A stretch of DNA of 64,000 nt from Clostridiales bacterium CCNA10 (GCA_003573975.1 AP018533.1:2356001-2420000); one strand, 5' to 3'; shown: positions 1 through 9,721, numbered from the stretch's first letter. The notes: generated by a model from the sequence alone, not told the origin. Program-made: numbers and translations.

Positions 1-1044
<1,044 letters not shown>

Positions 1045-1046
1045 GT

Positions 1047-1404
1047 CAATTAGGAATGAGGAGTTAGGAACGAGGAATTGGAGTGTCCGGCTCTGCCGGA
1101 CACTCCAAGTTTGTCGAAAAGCCCGACTGCAAGGAGTTCCATCGTCCGCACTGCGGCCGCCGCGAAGCGGCGGCACTTAACGCGGGGATAGCGACGGAAC
1201 AGAATCAGATCCCATCATTTTTGTGGGCGCAGGGTGAATCGCCCCGAAGGGGCAAGAGAGGGACCTCTGTGGGATATATAACACTTTTCGCGCAAGATGG
1301 GCCGACTTTTTCGTAAGGATACAAGGTCATCTTGCGTGCTTGCTTTTTCGACGCTCCAGCCCACGGGCCTGTACTCCTAATTCCTAACTCCTAATTCCTA
1401 ATTT
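1047..1404. repeat. MITE-like intergenic element with imperfect terminal inverted repeats and internal hairpins
   Basis: About 30 bases at each end form an imperfect inverted repeat: the left end (1047-1078) reads as tandem TAGGAA/GAGGA units and the right end (1373-1404) is its near complement (CTAATTCCTAACTCCTAATT). Inside are a perfect 11-bp stem (1080-1090 with 1096-1106, 5-base loop), a second inverted pair CGCAAGATG (1291 region) with CATCTTGCG (1328-1336), and GTCGAAAA/TTTTTCGAC near both ends. No credible open reading frame was seen. It sits between nrdD and nrdG. It resembles a miniature non-autonomous element or a structured RNA unit, but no transposase with matching ends is in the window, so its nature is inferred. 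Confidence 0.55.
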
Positions 1405-1424
1405 AAAAAACCGGGGGTTTTTCC

Positions 1425-1949
1425 ATGAACTACGCTGACATCCGTCCCATCGATGTGGCCAACGGGCCGGGCATCCGGGTTTCCCTGTTTGTCTCCGGCT
1501 GCACCCACGCCTGCCCGGAGTGCTTCAACCCGGAGGCCTGGGACTTCTCCTACGGCCAGCCCTTCACCCAGGCCGAGGCCGGTCAGATCCTCCAGGCGCT
1601 GGAAAAGCCCTATATCAAAGGTCTCTCCCTCCTGGGGGGCGAGCCCTTCCACCCCGCCAACCAGACCGCCGTGCTGGATCTTGTGCGTCAGGTGCGGGCC
1701 AGATTCCCGGAAAAGGACGTCTGGTGCTACTCCGGCTATCTGTTTGAGGACCTGGCCGCCGGCCGCGTGGGGGAGCACAGCCGGGAACTGCTGGAGCAGC
1801 TGGATGTTCTGGTAGACGGTCCTTTTGTGGTTGGGCTGAAAAACCTTGGGCTGCGGTTCCGGGGGTCCTGCAACCAGCGCATCCTGGCCGTGGGTCCCTC
1901 CCTGGCCCAGGGCGCTCCCGTCTTGTGGGACGAAGGCTCTGTGGAGTAA
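1425..1949 (+). CDS. nrdG: Anaerobic ribonucleotide reductase activating protein (radical SAM activase)
   Basis: A 174-residue radical SAM enzyme of the NrdG family that uses a [4Fe-4S] cluster and S-adenosylmethionine to generate the glycyl radical on NrdD. The cluster-binding CX3CX2C motif is at Cys26, Cys30 and Cys33 (GCTHACPEC), and the SAM-binding GGEP stretch (LLGGEPF) follows near residue 71. Length is typical of the family. ATG 1425 follows a G-rich stretch about 8 bases upstream. It follows nrdD and is closed by the terminator at 1971-1998. Confidence 0.96.
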   Translation: MNYADIRPIDVANGPGIRVSLFVSGCTHACPECFNPEAWDFSYGQPFTQAEAGQILQALEKPYIKGLSLLGGEPFHPANQTAVLDLVRQVRARFPEKDVWCYSGYLFEDLAAGRVGEHSRELLEQLDVLVDGPFVVGLKNLGLRFRGSCNQRILAVGPSLAQGAPVLWDEGSVE

Positions 1950-1970
1950 CTGCAACAAAAAACCAAACAA

Positions 1971-1998
1971 AAAAAAGACCGCTCACGCGGTCTTTTTT
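1971..1998. terminator. Bidirectional rho-independent terminator between nrdG and phoR
   Basis: Stem GACCGC/GCGGTC with a TCAC loop is flanked by six A on the left and six T on the right, so it can end transcription from nrdG on the plus strand and from the phosphate operon on the minus strand. Confidence 0.9.
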
Positions 1999-2018
1999 CA
2001 TGCCCTGTGGGCCGGTTT

Positions 2019-3671
2019 TCACTTGGGAAAGCTGATGCGGATCGAGGTCCCCCGGTCCACCTGACTATTCAGGTAGATCTGTGCGTTGTGGAGCAGTGCG
2101 CCATGCTTGACGATGGACAGCCCCAGCCCCGTGCCGCCAATCTCCTTGGAGTGGCTCTTGTCCACCCGGTAAAAGCGCTCAAACACCCGGCTCTGGTCCT
2201 CCGGAGGAATCCCGATGCCCGTGTCCGCCACAGTTACCTCCGGGCCTTCCGCGCCCTGTCCCACTGTGAGAGTCACACGGCCGCCGGTCCGGTTATACTT
2301 GATGGCGTTTTCGCACAGGTTATAGATCATTTCGTCCAGCACCCGGCGGACGCCCTGCACCTGGACCGGCGCGCCACAGACTTCTACTGAGACCCCTGCG
2401 CTCCGGGCCGCCGGTTCCAGCCGGCGGGCCACCTCCTGAGACAGGGCCAGCAGCTCCACCGGCTCCCGCTCCAGGCTCTCCGCCCCCTCGTCCAGCTGGG
2501 ACAGACGGAGGATGTCCTCCACCAGGGCGATCAGCCGCCGGGCCTCCTGATAGATGTCCCCGGCAAAGTCCCGGATATCCTCCGGCTTCACCATCCCCCC
2601 CTGCATGATCTCCGCGATCCCGGAGATGGCGGTGAGGGGCGTTTTCAGTTCATGGGAAACATTGGCGGTGAACTCCCGCCGCAGTTCCTCCCGCTTCTCC
2701 TGCTCGGTGACGTCCATCAGCACCAGGACCGCTCCCGCCGGCTCCCCGTCCTTCCATACCGGGTCGGCCAGCAGCTGGCAGCACCGCCCATTCATCTGGA
2801 GCACCTGTCGGCTCCGGTGCCCCTCCAGTACCTCGTCCACCGCCTGACGGAAGTGCTCCTCCCGGTTAAGGAAGAGTGCGTTGACCTCTCCCACTGGCTC
2901 CTCCGCCCCCAGCAGGCGCAGCGCACCCGGGTTGTGGGACAGGACACGGCCCTGCCGGTCCAGAAGCAGGAAGCCCTCCGCCATGTTCTCTGTCAGAGCG
3001 GAAAACTCCGTCTGCTTCTGCTGGAGCTGCCCCATCTGCTGCTTGATGGTGTCATTCTGCCGCTTGATCCGGGTGAGGAGAGGCGCCAGCTCGTCATAGG
3101 CATCACAGTCCTCTGGATGTTCCAGATCCAGCTCGGCAATAGGCCGGATGATGCTCCGGGACAACCTTGAGGCCAGCACGACCGACAGCAGCAGGGCCAG
3201 GACCAGAATCACCAGAATGGGCTGCACCATGGACAGCAGCAGCAGCCATACCGTCCGCTGACTGCTGGCCAGGCGGATCACCGTGCCGTCCGACAGGCGG
3301 CGGGCGCTGTACAGGGTCTGCTCCGCCAGGGTGGAGGAGTAGCGGGTGGCGGCACCCAGACGGTTTTCCTGGGCCTCCCTGATTTCCTCCCGGTTGCCGT
3401 GGTTCTCCATGGCGGCGGAGTCTGTGGAACTGTCAAACAGCACTGTGCCGTCAGCAGCCACCCAGGTCACCCGGTTCTCTGAGTCCAGGCCATCCAGATA
3501 GTTCAGCCCCTCCAGCTCCACGCCCCGGGCCACCAGCCAGGTCTCCGTCCCCAGCGCCTCCATCATCTGGTCGCTGAAATATTGATAGAGCACCCCCATG
3601 AACAGGATGATGGACAGGGCCATCACTGAAACAGCCACCGCCATGGAGTTGCGAAACAGCTTTGCGGTCAT
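2019..3671 (-). CDS. phoR: PhoR-type sensor histidine kinase
   Basis: Membrane histidine kinase expected to control phosphate-starvation genes by phosphorylating the adjacent regulator. There is a transmembrane helix at residues 8-28, an extracytoplasmic region of about 110 residues, a second transmembrane helix near 140-165, a degenerate HAMP-like linker, a PAS domain (about 220-320) and a HisKA dimerisation helix with the phospho-acceptor in VSHELKTPLT. The HATPase domain carries N box NLCENAIKYN, G1 DTGIGIP and G2 GTGLGLSIVKH. I chose ATG 3671, which has an AGGGAAGGG site. An ATG five codons upstream (3686) would give an ATGA overlap with phoB. It is the last gene of the pst-pho operon. 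Extracellular ligand binding is not evident; in this family signalling runs through PstSCAB and PhoU. Confidence 0.9.
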   Translation of the reverse strand: MTAKLFRNSMAVAVSVMALSIILFMGVLYQYFSDQMMEALGTETWLVARGVELEGLNYLDGLDSENRVTWVAADGTVLFDSSTDSAAMENHGNREEIREAQENRLGAATRYSSTLAEQTLYSARRLSDGTVIRLASSQRTVWLLLLSMVQPILVILVLALLLSVVLASRLSRSIIRPIAELDLEHPEDCDAYDELAPLLTRIKRQNDTIKQQMGQLQQKQTEFSALTENMAEGFLLLDRQGRVLSHNPGALRLLGAEEPVGEVNALFLNREEHFRQAVDEVLEGHRSRQVLQMNGRCCQLLADPVWKDGEPAGAVLVLMDVTEQEKREELRREFTANVSHELKTPLTAISGIAEIMQGGMVKPEDIRDFAGDIYQEARRLIALVEDILRLSQLDEGAESLEREPVELLALSQEVARRLEPAARSAGVSVEVCGAPVQVQGVRRVLDEMIYNLCENAIKYNRTGGRVTLTVGQGAEGPEVTVADTGIGIPPEDQSRVFERFYRVDKSHSKEIGGTGLGLSIVKHGALLHNAQIYLNSQVDRGTSIRISFPK

Positions 3672-3682
3672 ATTCCCTTCCC

Positions 3683-4384
3683 TCATTCTCCGCGGACACT
3701 CTCTGTCCGGGTGTCCGTGCTGACTTTATAGCCGACGCCGCGCACGGTCTCAATGCAGTCGCCGGAGCGCCCCAGCTTCTGGCGCAGCGTTCGGATGTGG
3801 ACGTCCACCGTGCGGCTGGCCCCGTCAAACTCATAACCCCAGATGGTGTTGAGCAGCTGATCCCGGGTAAACACGGTCCCGGCCCGCTCCATCAGCAGAC
3901 ACAGGACCTGAAACTCCTTCAGCGTCAGGGTAACCTCCCGCTCCCCGTCCCGAACGATGTGCCGGGCGGGGTCCACAAACAAAGTGCCCAGGGAGTAGGT
4001 GCGGCTCTGTGGCTCCCGCTGCCCGCCGTGGCGCAGGGCGGCACGGATCCGGGCCATCAGCTCCATCATTCCAAAGGGCTTTGCCACGTAGTCATCCGCC
4101 CCCTCGTCCAGGCCCAGCACCTTGTCGTACTCCGTGCTCTTGGCGGTGAGCAGGATGACCGGCAGGGACCGGGAGGCCGGCAGGGAGCGCAGGCGCTTGA
4201 GCACCTGGAGCCCGTCCTCCTCCGGCAGCATAATGTCCAGCAGAAGCAGGTCCGGCGTCCGCCGCTCCAGCGCCTCCCAGAACTGGGAGGGACGCTCAAA
4301 GCCCTCCGCCTCCATCCCCTGGCTTTGGATGGTATAGACCACCAGCTTTCGGATGCTGGCGTCATCCTCTAAAATATAGATCAC
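3683..4384 (-). CDS. phoB: PhoB/PhoP-type response regulator (OmpR family)
   Basis: A 233-residue two-domain regulator. The receiver domain has the acidic pair Asp7-Asp8, phosphorylatable Asp50 (LLLLDIMLP), Thr80 and Lys102 (VAKPFG). The C-terminal winged helix (about 130-225) has the OmpR signature (LTLKEFQVLCLLM, RTVDVHIRTLRQKLG). It starts with GTG 4384 preceded by AAGAGGTGG. It lies directly downstream of phoU and upstream of phoR, so it should bind the Pho-box-like repeats before pstS. The last bases overlap an alternative phoR start as ATGA. Confidence 0.92.
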   Translation of the reverse strand: MIYILEDDASIRKLVVYTIQSQGMEAEGFERPSQFWEALERRTPDLLLLDIMLPEEDGLQVLKRLRSLPASRSLPVILLTAKSTEYDKVLGLDEGADDYVAKPFGMMELMARIRAALRHGGQREPQSRTYSLGTLFVDPARHIVRDGEREVTLTLKEFQVLCLLMERAGTVFTRDQLLNTIWGYEFDGASRTVDVHIRTLRQKLGRSGDCIETVRGVGYKVSTDTRTESVRGE

Positions 4385-4439
4385 GTTGCTTCCACCTCTT
4401 GCGGCGGAGGCGGTCTTCGCCCGCCCTCCGCAGGATTTT

Positions 4440-5084
4440 TCAGTTCAGCGCGCTGTGTTGTCCGGTGAGAGAGTACTCCACCCACTCGGCGATGTTCACT
4501 GCGTGGTCCCCGATGCGCTCCAGATATTTTGCAATCATCAGCAGGTCGATACACACCTCACCGCTATCCCCCTGTCCCAGCAAGCGGACCAGTTCCTGCT
4601 TCACATCCAGAAAGAGCTGGTCCACCTCGTCATCCCTGCGGACCACGGCCTGGGCCAAGCTCAAGTTTTTCCGTACAAAGGAGTCTATGCTGTCGGTGAC
4701 CATGACGATGGCGTTCCGGGCCATCTCAGCGATGGGCACCCGGCTGATCATGGGGCTGTGGGCGATGTCCAGGGTGATCTCCGCAATGTCCGCTGCCTGG
4801 TCGCCGATGCGCTCCATGTCGGAGATCATCTTCAGCGCGGCAGAGATGGCGCGCAGATCCCGAGCCACCGGCTGCTGCTGGAGCAGCAGCTTCATGCACA
4901 GGTTCTCGATGTCCCGCTCTTTTTGATCGATCTCCCGCTCGGCGGCGGCCGCGCTCTCCCGCAGGGCGTCATCTCCGTCCAGCAGGGCCTTGGTGGCGGC
5001 GGAGATGGCCTCCTCACACAGGGCCCCCATTTTGATCAGTTCCACATTCAGCTGCTCCAGCTGCTCATTGAATCTGTCCCGCAT
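4440..5084 (-). CDS. phoU: Phosphate signalling regulator PhoU
   Basis: A 214-residue all-helical protein with two PhoU repeats. Each carries the metal-binding helix pattern with E/DxxxD spacing (for example ERIGDQAADIAE in the first repeat and ERIGDHAVNIAEW in the second). PhoU links phosphate flux through PstSCAB to the PhoR kinase, keeping it off when phosphate is plentiful. The start ATG shares one base with the pstB stop (TAATG), and the GGAGG site lies inside pstB, indicating translational coupling. Confidence 0.95.
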   Translation of the reverse strand: MRDRFNEQLEQLNVELIKMGALCEEAISAATKALLDGDDALRESAAAAEREIDQKERDIENLCMKLLLQQQPVARDLRAISAALKMISDMERIGDQAADIAEITLDIAHSPMISRVPIAEMARNAIVMVTDSIDSFVRKNLSLAQAVVRRDDEVDQLFLDVKQELVRLLGQGDSGEVCIDLLMIAKYLERIGDHAVNIAEWVEYSLTGQHSALN

Positions 5085-5842
5085 TATCCAAACCTCCCGG
5101 TGATGTAATCTTCTGTCTTTTTGTTCTGGGGCATGGAGAACATCTGCTCAGTGTCTCCGTACTCGATCAGCTCGCCCAGGAGGAAAAAGGCAGTCTTATC
5201 GGAGATGCGGGCGGCCTGCTGCATATTGTGAGTCACCATGATAATAGTATAATCCTTTTTTAGATCGGCGGCAAGGTCCTCGATCTTGGAGGTGGAGATG
5301 GGGTCCAGAGCGGAGGTGGACTCGTCCATCAGCAGCACATCGGGCTTCACCGCCAGGGCCCGGGCGATGCACAGCCGCTGCTGCTGGCCGCCGGACAGTC
5401 CCATCGCCGACTTCTTCAGCCGGTCCTTCACCTCGTCCCAGATGGCCGCCCCACGGAGGGACTCCTCCACCAGTTCGTCCAGCTTCACCTTGCTGCGGAT
5501 CCCGTGGGTCCGGGGACCGTAGGCCACATTGTCATAGATGGACATGGGAAAGGGATTGGGCTTCTGGAACACCATGCCGATGCGGCGGCGCAGGTCGGTG
5601 ACGTCCTGGCCGGGGGCATAGATGTCCTCTCCCCGGTAGAACAGGGAGCCGTCGATCTTCACCCCGGGGATCAGGTCGTTCATCCGGTTGATGGTCCGCA
5701 GGAAGGTGGACTTGCCGCAGCCGGAGGGCCCGATAAGGGCGGTGATCTGGTGCTCCGGGATCTGGATGCAGATGTCCTTGAGGGCGTGGTTCTCACCATA
5801 ATATAAATTCAGCTGTCGGGCAGACAGGATGGTATTTTCCAT
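5084..5842 (-). CDS. pstB: Phosphate ABC transporter ATP-binding protein PstB
   Basis: A 252-residue ABC ATPase powering high-affinity phosphate import. Walker [10 protein letters not shown] is at residues 38-46, the ABC signature LSGGQQQR near 150, Walker B DVLLMDE immediately after, the D-loop SALDP and the switch histidine in MVTHN. The [13 protein letters not shown] motif after the Q-loop is typical of PstB. ATG 5842 has an AAGGAG site. The gene sits between pstA and phoU. Confidence 0.97.
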   Translation of the reverse strand: MENTILSARQLNLYYGENHALKDICIQIPEHQITALIGPSGCGKSTFLRTINRMNDLIPGVKIDGSLFYRGEDIYAPGQDVTDLRRRIGMVFQKPNPFPMSIYDNVAYGPRTHGIRSKVKLDELVEESLRGAAIWDEVKDRLKKSAMGLSGGQQQRLCIARALAVKPDVLLMDESTSALDPISTSKIEDLAADLKKDYTIIMVTHNMQQAARISDKTAFFLLGELIEYGDTEQMFSMPQNKKTEDYITGRFG

Positions 5843-5893
5843 TCAAATTGCTCCTTTGTCGGATCAGGGTCGGCCGGATGAGCCCGGCGCCTC

Positions 5894-6742
5894 TTACTTC
5901 TTCAGCCGCCGTCCCACAAGACCGGCGGCCAGGTTGATGATCAGGGTCAGGATCATCAGGATGGCGGCGATGGCAAAGGCGATCTCCGTCTCGCCCCGCT
6001 CGTTGGCATACAGATAGAGGGCCACCGTGAGGGTGGCGGAGGAGTTGTTCAGCGACTGGGCAAAGCTGTACAGCACGGTGCCGAAGCCCGCGGTGAACAG
6101 CAGGGCGGCGGACTCCCCCACGATCCGGCCCACGGCCAGGATGCAGCCGGTGACAATACCGTCCACTGCGTTGGGAAGCACCACGGTGCGGATCATGTGC
6201 CACTTCCCGGCACCCAGGCCCAGCGCACCCTCCCGGTAGCTCTGGGGGACGGTTTTCAGGGACTCCTGGGTGGTGCGGATGATAGTGGGCAGGATCATCA
6301 CCACCAGGGTCAGGCCGCCGGCCAGGATGCCCGCCTTCAGTCCCATAAGCTGGAGGAATACCATCATGCCCACCAGGCCGTAGATGATGGAGGGGATGCC
6401 GGTGAGAGTCTCGGCGGCAAACTCGATGAGGCCGGCCAGCCGGCGGTTGGTGGCATACTCTGTCAGATAGATGGCCGCCCCCACCCCCAGGGGCAGGACG
6501 ATGACCATAGAGACCAGGATGATGTACACGGTGCTGGCAATGTGGGGCAGGATTCCCACGGTGCCCCTGAGCACACTGCTCTGGGTGGACAGCAGCTCCC
6601 AGGTGATCCGGGGCAGGCCCCGGGCAAAGATGTAGCCGATGATAAACACCAGCAGGGCGCACACCAGGCCGCCGCACAGCCACAGCAAAGCCCGGAGCCC
6701 CCGGTCATAGATCCAGCGGCGGGCAGGCAGCTTCTTTTCCAT
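5894..6742 (-). CDS. pstA: Phosphate ABC transporter permease PstA
   Basis: A 282-residue inner-membrane permease with about six transmembrane helices and the BPD_transp_1 EAA loop (SYREGALGLGAGKWHMIRTV) that docks on PstB. Together with PstC it forms the phosphate channel. ATG 6742 is preceded by GGAGGGG and starts three bases after the pstC stop, so the two permeases are translated together. About 50 bases separate it from pstB. Confidence 0.95.
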   Translation of the reverse strand: MEKKLPARRWIYDRGLRALLWLCGGLVCALLVFIIGYIFARGLPRITWELLSTQSSVLRGTVGILPHIASTVYIILVSMVIVLPLGVGAAIYLTEYATNRRLAGLIEFAAETLTGIPSIIYGLVGMMVFLQLMGLKAGILAGGLTLVVMILPTIIRTTQESLKTVPQSYREGALGLGAGKWHMIRTVVLPNAVDGIVTGCILAVGRIVGESAALLFTAGFGTVLYSFAQSLNNSSATLTVALYLYANERGETEIAFAIAAILMILTLIINLAAGLVGRRLKK

Positions 6743-6745
6743 TTC

Positions 6746-7693
6746 TCACCCCTCCTTCCGGTTTTTAATGCACACGTTGAGGATCACGTTGATGATCATG
6801 ATGAACAGGAACAGCACCAGGCCCACGGAGTACAGGGCCTGCTGCCAGAGGGAGCCCACCGCGGCATAAGACATCTCGGAGGCAATGGCGGTGGTTAGGA
6901 AACGCACCGGGGCGAACAGGCTCTCGGGCATATTGGGTACGTTGCCGGACACCATAATAATGGCCATGGCCTCGCCGATGGCCCGTCCCACTCCCAGCAC
7001 CACCGCCGTGGCCACGCCGGAGCGGGCCGCAGGGAGAGAGATGCGGAAAATGGTCTCGATGTGGGTGGCGCCCAGGGCCAGGCTGGCCTCCTCATACTCC
7101 CGGGGGACCGCCTGCAGGGCGGTCTCCGCCACGTTGATGATGGAGGGCAGGATCATCACCGCCAGGACCACGATAGCGGCCAGCAGGGTGGCCCCGGAGG
7201 CCAGCTGGAAGGTCCTTTGGATGGCGGGGACCAGCACGATCATGCCCACCAGGCCATAGACGATAGAGGGGATCCCCGCCAGCAGCTCCACGGCGGTGCG
7301 GATCACCCGGGCCGCCTTGGGAGGGGCCACCTTCGCCAGAAACATGGCCGTCAGGATGCCCACAGGCACACCTACCAGGACAGCCCCGGCAGTGCCCGCC
7401 ACTGAGGTGAGGATGAATGGCAGGATCCCGAACTGACCCTGCTTCCCCGCCCACTCCGTGCCAAACAAAAAGTCGGTGATCCCAATTTCCAGCACGGCGG
7501 GCAGCCCTGCAACGATCAGGTAGATGCAGATAAACAGCACACAGCCCACCGCCACACAGCCGCACAGCAGGAAAAGCAGCTTCACTCCAAACTCCAGGGT
7601 GTCCCGCCTCCGTTTGGAGCCCCGCCCTGCCGGCCGGCTGGGGTGGGTGGTCATTGCGCCGTCGGCCACAGCCGCCAAGATGTCACGTTTCAT
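6746..7693 (-). CDS. pstC: Phosphate ABC transporter permease PstC
   Basis: A 315-residue permease partner of PstA. A basic cytoplasmic N terminus of about 30 residues precedes the first transmembrane helix (near 34-60). There are about six helices and an EAA loop (EYEEASLALGATHIETIF). ATG 7693 follows GAGAGGAAC. It lies between pstS and pstA in the order found in many Firmicutes. Confidence 0.95.
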   Translation of the reverse strand: MKRDILAAVADGAMTTHPSRPAGRGSKRRRDTLEFGVKLLFLLCGCVAVGCVLFICIYLIVAGLPAVLEIGITDFLFGTEWAGKQGQFGILPFILTSVAGTAGAVLVGVPVGILTAMFLAKVAPPKAARVIRTAVELLAGIPSIVYGLVGMIVLVPAIQRTFQLASGATLLAAIVVLAVMILPSIINVAETALQAVPREYEEASLALGATHIETIFRISLPAARSGVATAVVLGVGRAIGEAMAIIMVSGNVPNMPESLFAPVRFLTTAIASEMSYAAVGSLWQQALYSVGLVLFLFIMIINVILNVCIKNRKEG

Positions 7694-7767
7694 AAAAGTT
7701 CCTCTCTCTCATCGTGGAGACAGCCCCCGCCCGGAACGGGCGGAGGCGTTTTCACTGTTCTCCGGTC

Positions 7768-8643
7768 TCAGGCCAGGGGCACCGCGCCCGCCTGACGGAT
7801 CAGGTCGGCGGCGTCCGCGGAGACAGCCCAGTCAAAGAAGGCCTGGGCGGCGGGGTTGAGGGCCTCGCTCTCGCGGGTCACCATCACAAAGGGGCGCTGG
7901 ATCTGGTAGGAGCCGTCCAGAACGGTCTCCTCCGTGCAGGGCACGCCGCCCACAGTGATGGCCTTGATGCCCTCCTTGCCCTCCACGGCGGACAGAGAGG
8001 CATAGCCGATGGCCTGGGGGTTGTTCTTCACCGCCTCGATGACCGCGCCGGTGGAGGTCAGCTCCTGGGAGAGGACACAGGCGCCCTCGGTGCCGGTGAT
8101 GGACTCAAAGCCGTCCCGGGTTCCAGAGCCCCCCTCGCGGCCGATGCAGGCAATGGTGCCGGCGTCTCCGCCCAGCTCAGACCAGTCGGCGATCTCGCCG
8201 GTGAACACCTGGGCGATCTGCTCCACAGTCAGGTCCTCCACCTTGGAGTCGGCGTTGACGATGACCGCGATGCCGTCCAGCGCCACGTTGGTGCCCTTCA
8301 GGCCGGCGGCGGTCTCCTCATCCTTCAGAGCCCGGGAGGCCAGGCCGATATCGGCGGTACCGTTTTTGGCGGCCTCAATACCAGTTCCGGAGCCAGTGGG
8401 GTCATAGGACGCCTTCACGCCCGGGTTGTCGATCATAAACTGCTCCTCCAGGATCTGGATCACCTTCTCCATAGAGGTGGAGCCGTTGGCCGTGATGGTG
8501 CCGCTCAGCTCGGTCGTCTCCTGCTGAGCAGGGGCATTGCTTTGAGTACCGGAGTCGCTGCTCCCGCTGTTGGAAGAGCCGCAGCCGGCCAGCAGGCCGA
8601 AGGCAAGGACCATGGACAGCCCAAGGCAGGTAAACTTTTTCAT
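7768..8643 (-). CDS. pstS: Phosphate-binding lipoprotein PstS
   Basis: A 291-residue extracellular substrate-binding lipoprotein for phosphate. It has a lipoprotein signal peptide (MKK, hydrophobic core, lipobox LLAGC) then a Ser-rich linker and a PBP-like domain. Phosphate-binding motifs include GSTSMEKV near the start of the mature part, GSGTGIEA and EGGSGTRDGFE. ATG 8643 gives a classic signal peptide and lies 10 bases from AGGAG; in-frame ATG 8649 and 8652 are possible but closer to the site. First gene of the phosphate operon, behind the promoter at 8702-8756. Confidence 0.94.
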   Translation of the reverse strand: MKKFTCLGLSMVLAFGLLAGCGSSNSGSSDSGTQSNAPAQQETTELSGTITANGSTSMEKVIQILEEQFMIDNPGVKASYDPTGSGTGIEAAKNGTADIGLASRALKDEETAAGLKGTNVALDGIAVIVNADSKVEDLTVEQIAQVFTGEIADWSELGGDAGTIACIGREGGSGTRDGFESITGTEGACVLSQELTSTGAVIEAVKNNPQAIGYASLSAVEGKEGIKAITVGGVPCTEETVLDGSYQIQRPFVMVTRESEALNPAAQAFFDWAVSADAADLIRQAGAVPLA

Positions 8644-8701
8644 GTTCATCATTCTCCTTTTTGTGAACAGTAATTTGTTTGTCTGTTTGACGTACAAGCG
8701 C

Positions 8702-8756
8702 AGTATAAAAAACAAATGTAAAATGGGCAACCGACGTTCTGTTAAATCTGTGTAAA
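8702..8756 (-). promoter_or_regulatory. pst operon promoter with Pho-box-like direct repeats
   Basis: On the minus strand: -10 TATACT (8702-8707), 17-base spacer, -35-like TTGCCC (8725-8730). Ten bases upstream of the -35 box are two direct repeats, TTTACA (8751-8756) and TTAACA (8740-8745), eleven bases apart. A further TTTACA is at 8717-8722. The TT(A/T)ACA repeats with one helical turn spacing match the Gram-positive PhoP/PhoB box known from Bacillus. The weak -35 fits an activator-dependent promoter. Regulation by the operon's own PhoB is inferred. Confidence 0.75.
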
Positions 8757-8820
8757 ATCGCAGTTTTTTCAGCGTTTCCCGCATTTTTCTCCCCAAAATC
8801 TCCCGTTAACCGGACCACGA

Positions 8821-9115
8821 TGTAAAAAGCGCCCAGGATCCAGGATCCCAGGCGCTCCAGCTGATCAAAAATTTTCCATCGCAGGAATACTCACAGAATT
8901 TCGCTGCTGGCAAGCGGCGAAACCAAATCAAAATACACCTTTCCAGGGCTGTACACCTCAGAAATAACACTTCTCAGGGCAGAAGGGACGTCCACTTTAG
9001 AAAAATTGAGACCCTACTGTCTAGCAGCTTGCTGTCGGAACAGGTCGTCAGACCTGTTCCGACAGGCCGAAACAAGTGGCAAAGCCAATTGTTCAATCGT
9101 CTCGCCCCCGCCGCG
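8821..9115. other. Gene-free stretch with several hairpins, including a perfect 15-bp stem
   Basis: No credible gene is seen. The stretch holds an inverted repeat around AGCGCC/GGCGCT (8828-8857), a TTTCGC/GCGAAA pair near 8900-8925, and a perfect 15-bp stem with a GTCA loop (9032-9046 with 9051-9065). The last lies about 50 bases past the DUF378 stop on the minus strand and may be its terminator, although no T run follows. Confidence 0.5.
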
Positions 9116-9322
9116 TCAGGTGCGCCGGTCCGTCGTGTCCCGGAAGAGCAGAGAGATACACCATACCGCTGACAGGCCTACGACTGTATAAATGATCCGG
9201 CTGATCAGGCTGGCCGAACCGCCACAGGCAAAGGCCACCAAATCGAACTGAAACAGCCCGATACAGCCCCAGTTCAGCCCGCCGACGATCAGCAGCGCCA
9301 GAGCGATCTTATCCATCACCAC
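9116..9322 (-). CDS. DUF378 small membrane protein
   Basis: A 68-residue two-helix membrane protein of the DUF378 family. The hallmark is the N-terminal helix ending in GGLNWGCIGLF, followed by FDLVA and a second helix (IIYTVVGLSAVWCISLLF). The function of the family is unknown. The start is probably GTG 9322, nine bases after an AGGAGG stretch; ATG 9316 is an alternative. The gene stands alone, divergent from the lysine-riboswitch transcript. Confidence 0.8.
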   Translation of the reverse strand: MVMDKIALALLIVGGLNWGCIGLFQFDLVAFACGGSASLISRIIYTVVGLSAVWCISLLFRDTTDRRT

Positions 9323-9462
9323 AGCTTCTTACCTCCTCCCGATTGTGTTTCAGAGGTATTCTGCCCCATCCGGCAAAAAAACATACCAAAAGAAAGCATC
9401 CAGGGCTGCTGCACACCCTTGACCATTCCAAAAAACTGCGCCGTTCAGATTGCCGGAAGGCC

Positions 9463-9491
9463 TTGACAGACGATCTGTTCCGTGATAGGAT
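9463..9491 (+). promoter_or_regulatory. Sigma-A promoter for the lysine-riboswitch transcript
   Basis: TTGACA at 9463-9468, 17-base spacer, TAGGAT at 9486-9491 (a GATAAT at 9489-9494 is an alternative -10). It lies 24 bases before the aptamer, as expected for a riboswitch leader. Confidence 0.7.
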
Positions 9492-9514
9492 AATAAACAA
9501 TTCAACAGAATACA

Positions 9515-9672
9515 GGATAGAGGCGCGGTGTTCATGCGTACCGCGGAGCAAGGCCAGGCAGCCGCTCCGCAGGAGAGGGAACACCGCCGAAGGTACCTCC
9601 GCCTGCCTGGGCGGAGCTCCTGGGCCGTGGGAGAATATCTCTCGGACTGTCACAAATTGTGGAGCGCTATCC
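9515..9672 (+). promoter_or_regulatory. Lysine riboswitch (L box) aptamer
   Basis: The leader has the architecture of the lysine aptamer. P1 is closed by GGATAG (9515-9520) with CTATCC (9667-9672). A long P2 pairs GCGGTGTTC (9525-9533) with GAACACCGC (9579-9587), directly preceded by AGAGGCGC and followed by the diagnostic CCGAAGG. The 3' part has GGGCCGTGGGAG and the conserved GGACTGTCAC. Known L boxes repress lysine synthesis or uptake genes when lysine binds the five-way junction. It precedes an intrinsic terminator (9722-9751) and the NhaC-family transporter gene, so lysine should cause early termination. Confidence 0.92.
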
Positions 9673-9721
9673 AGAGGTCTTCTCCCTGCGGACTTCCGTG
9701 TGGAGAAGGCATCCGGCTTTG

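Noticed and set aside
5793..6683. Long minus-strand frame over pstA
   Set aside because: Off-frame shadow of pstA in GC-rich DNA; its Pro/Gly/His-rich composition is unlike a real protein.
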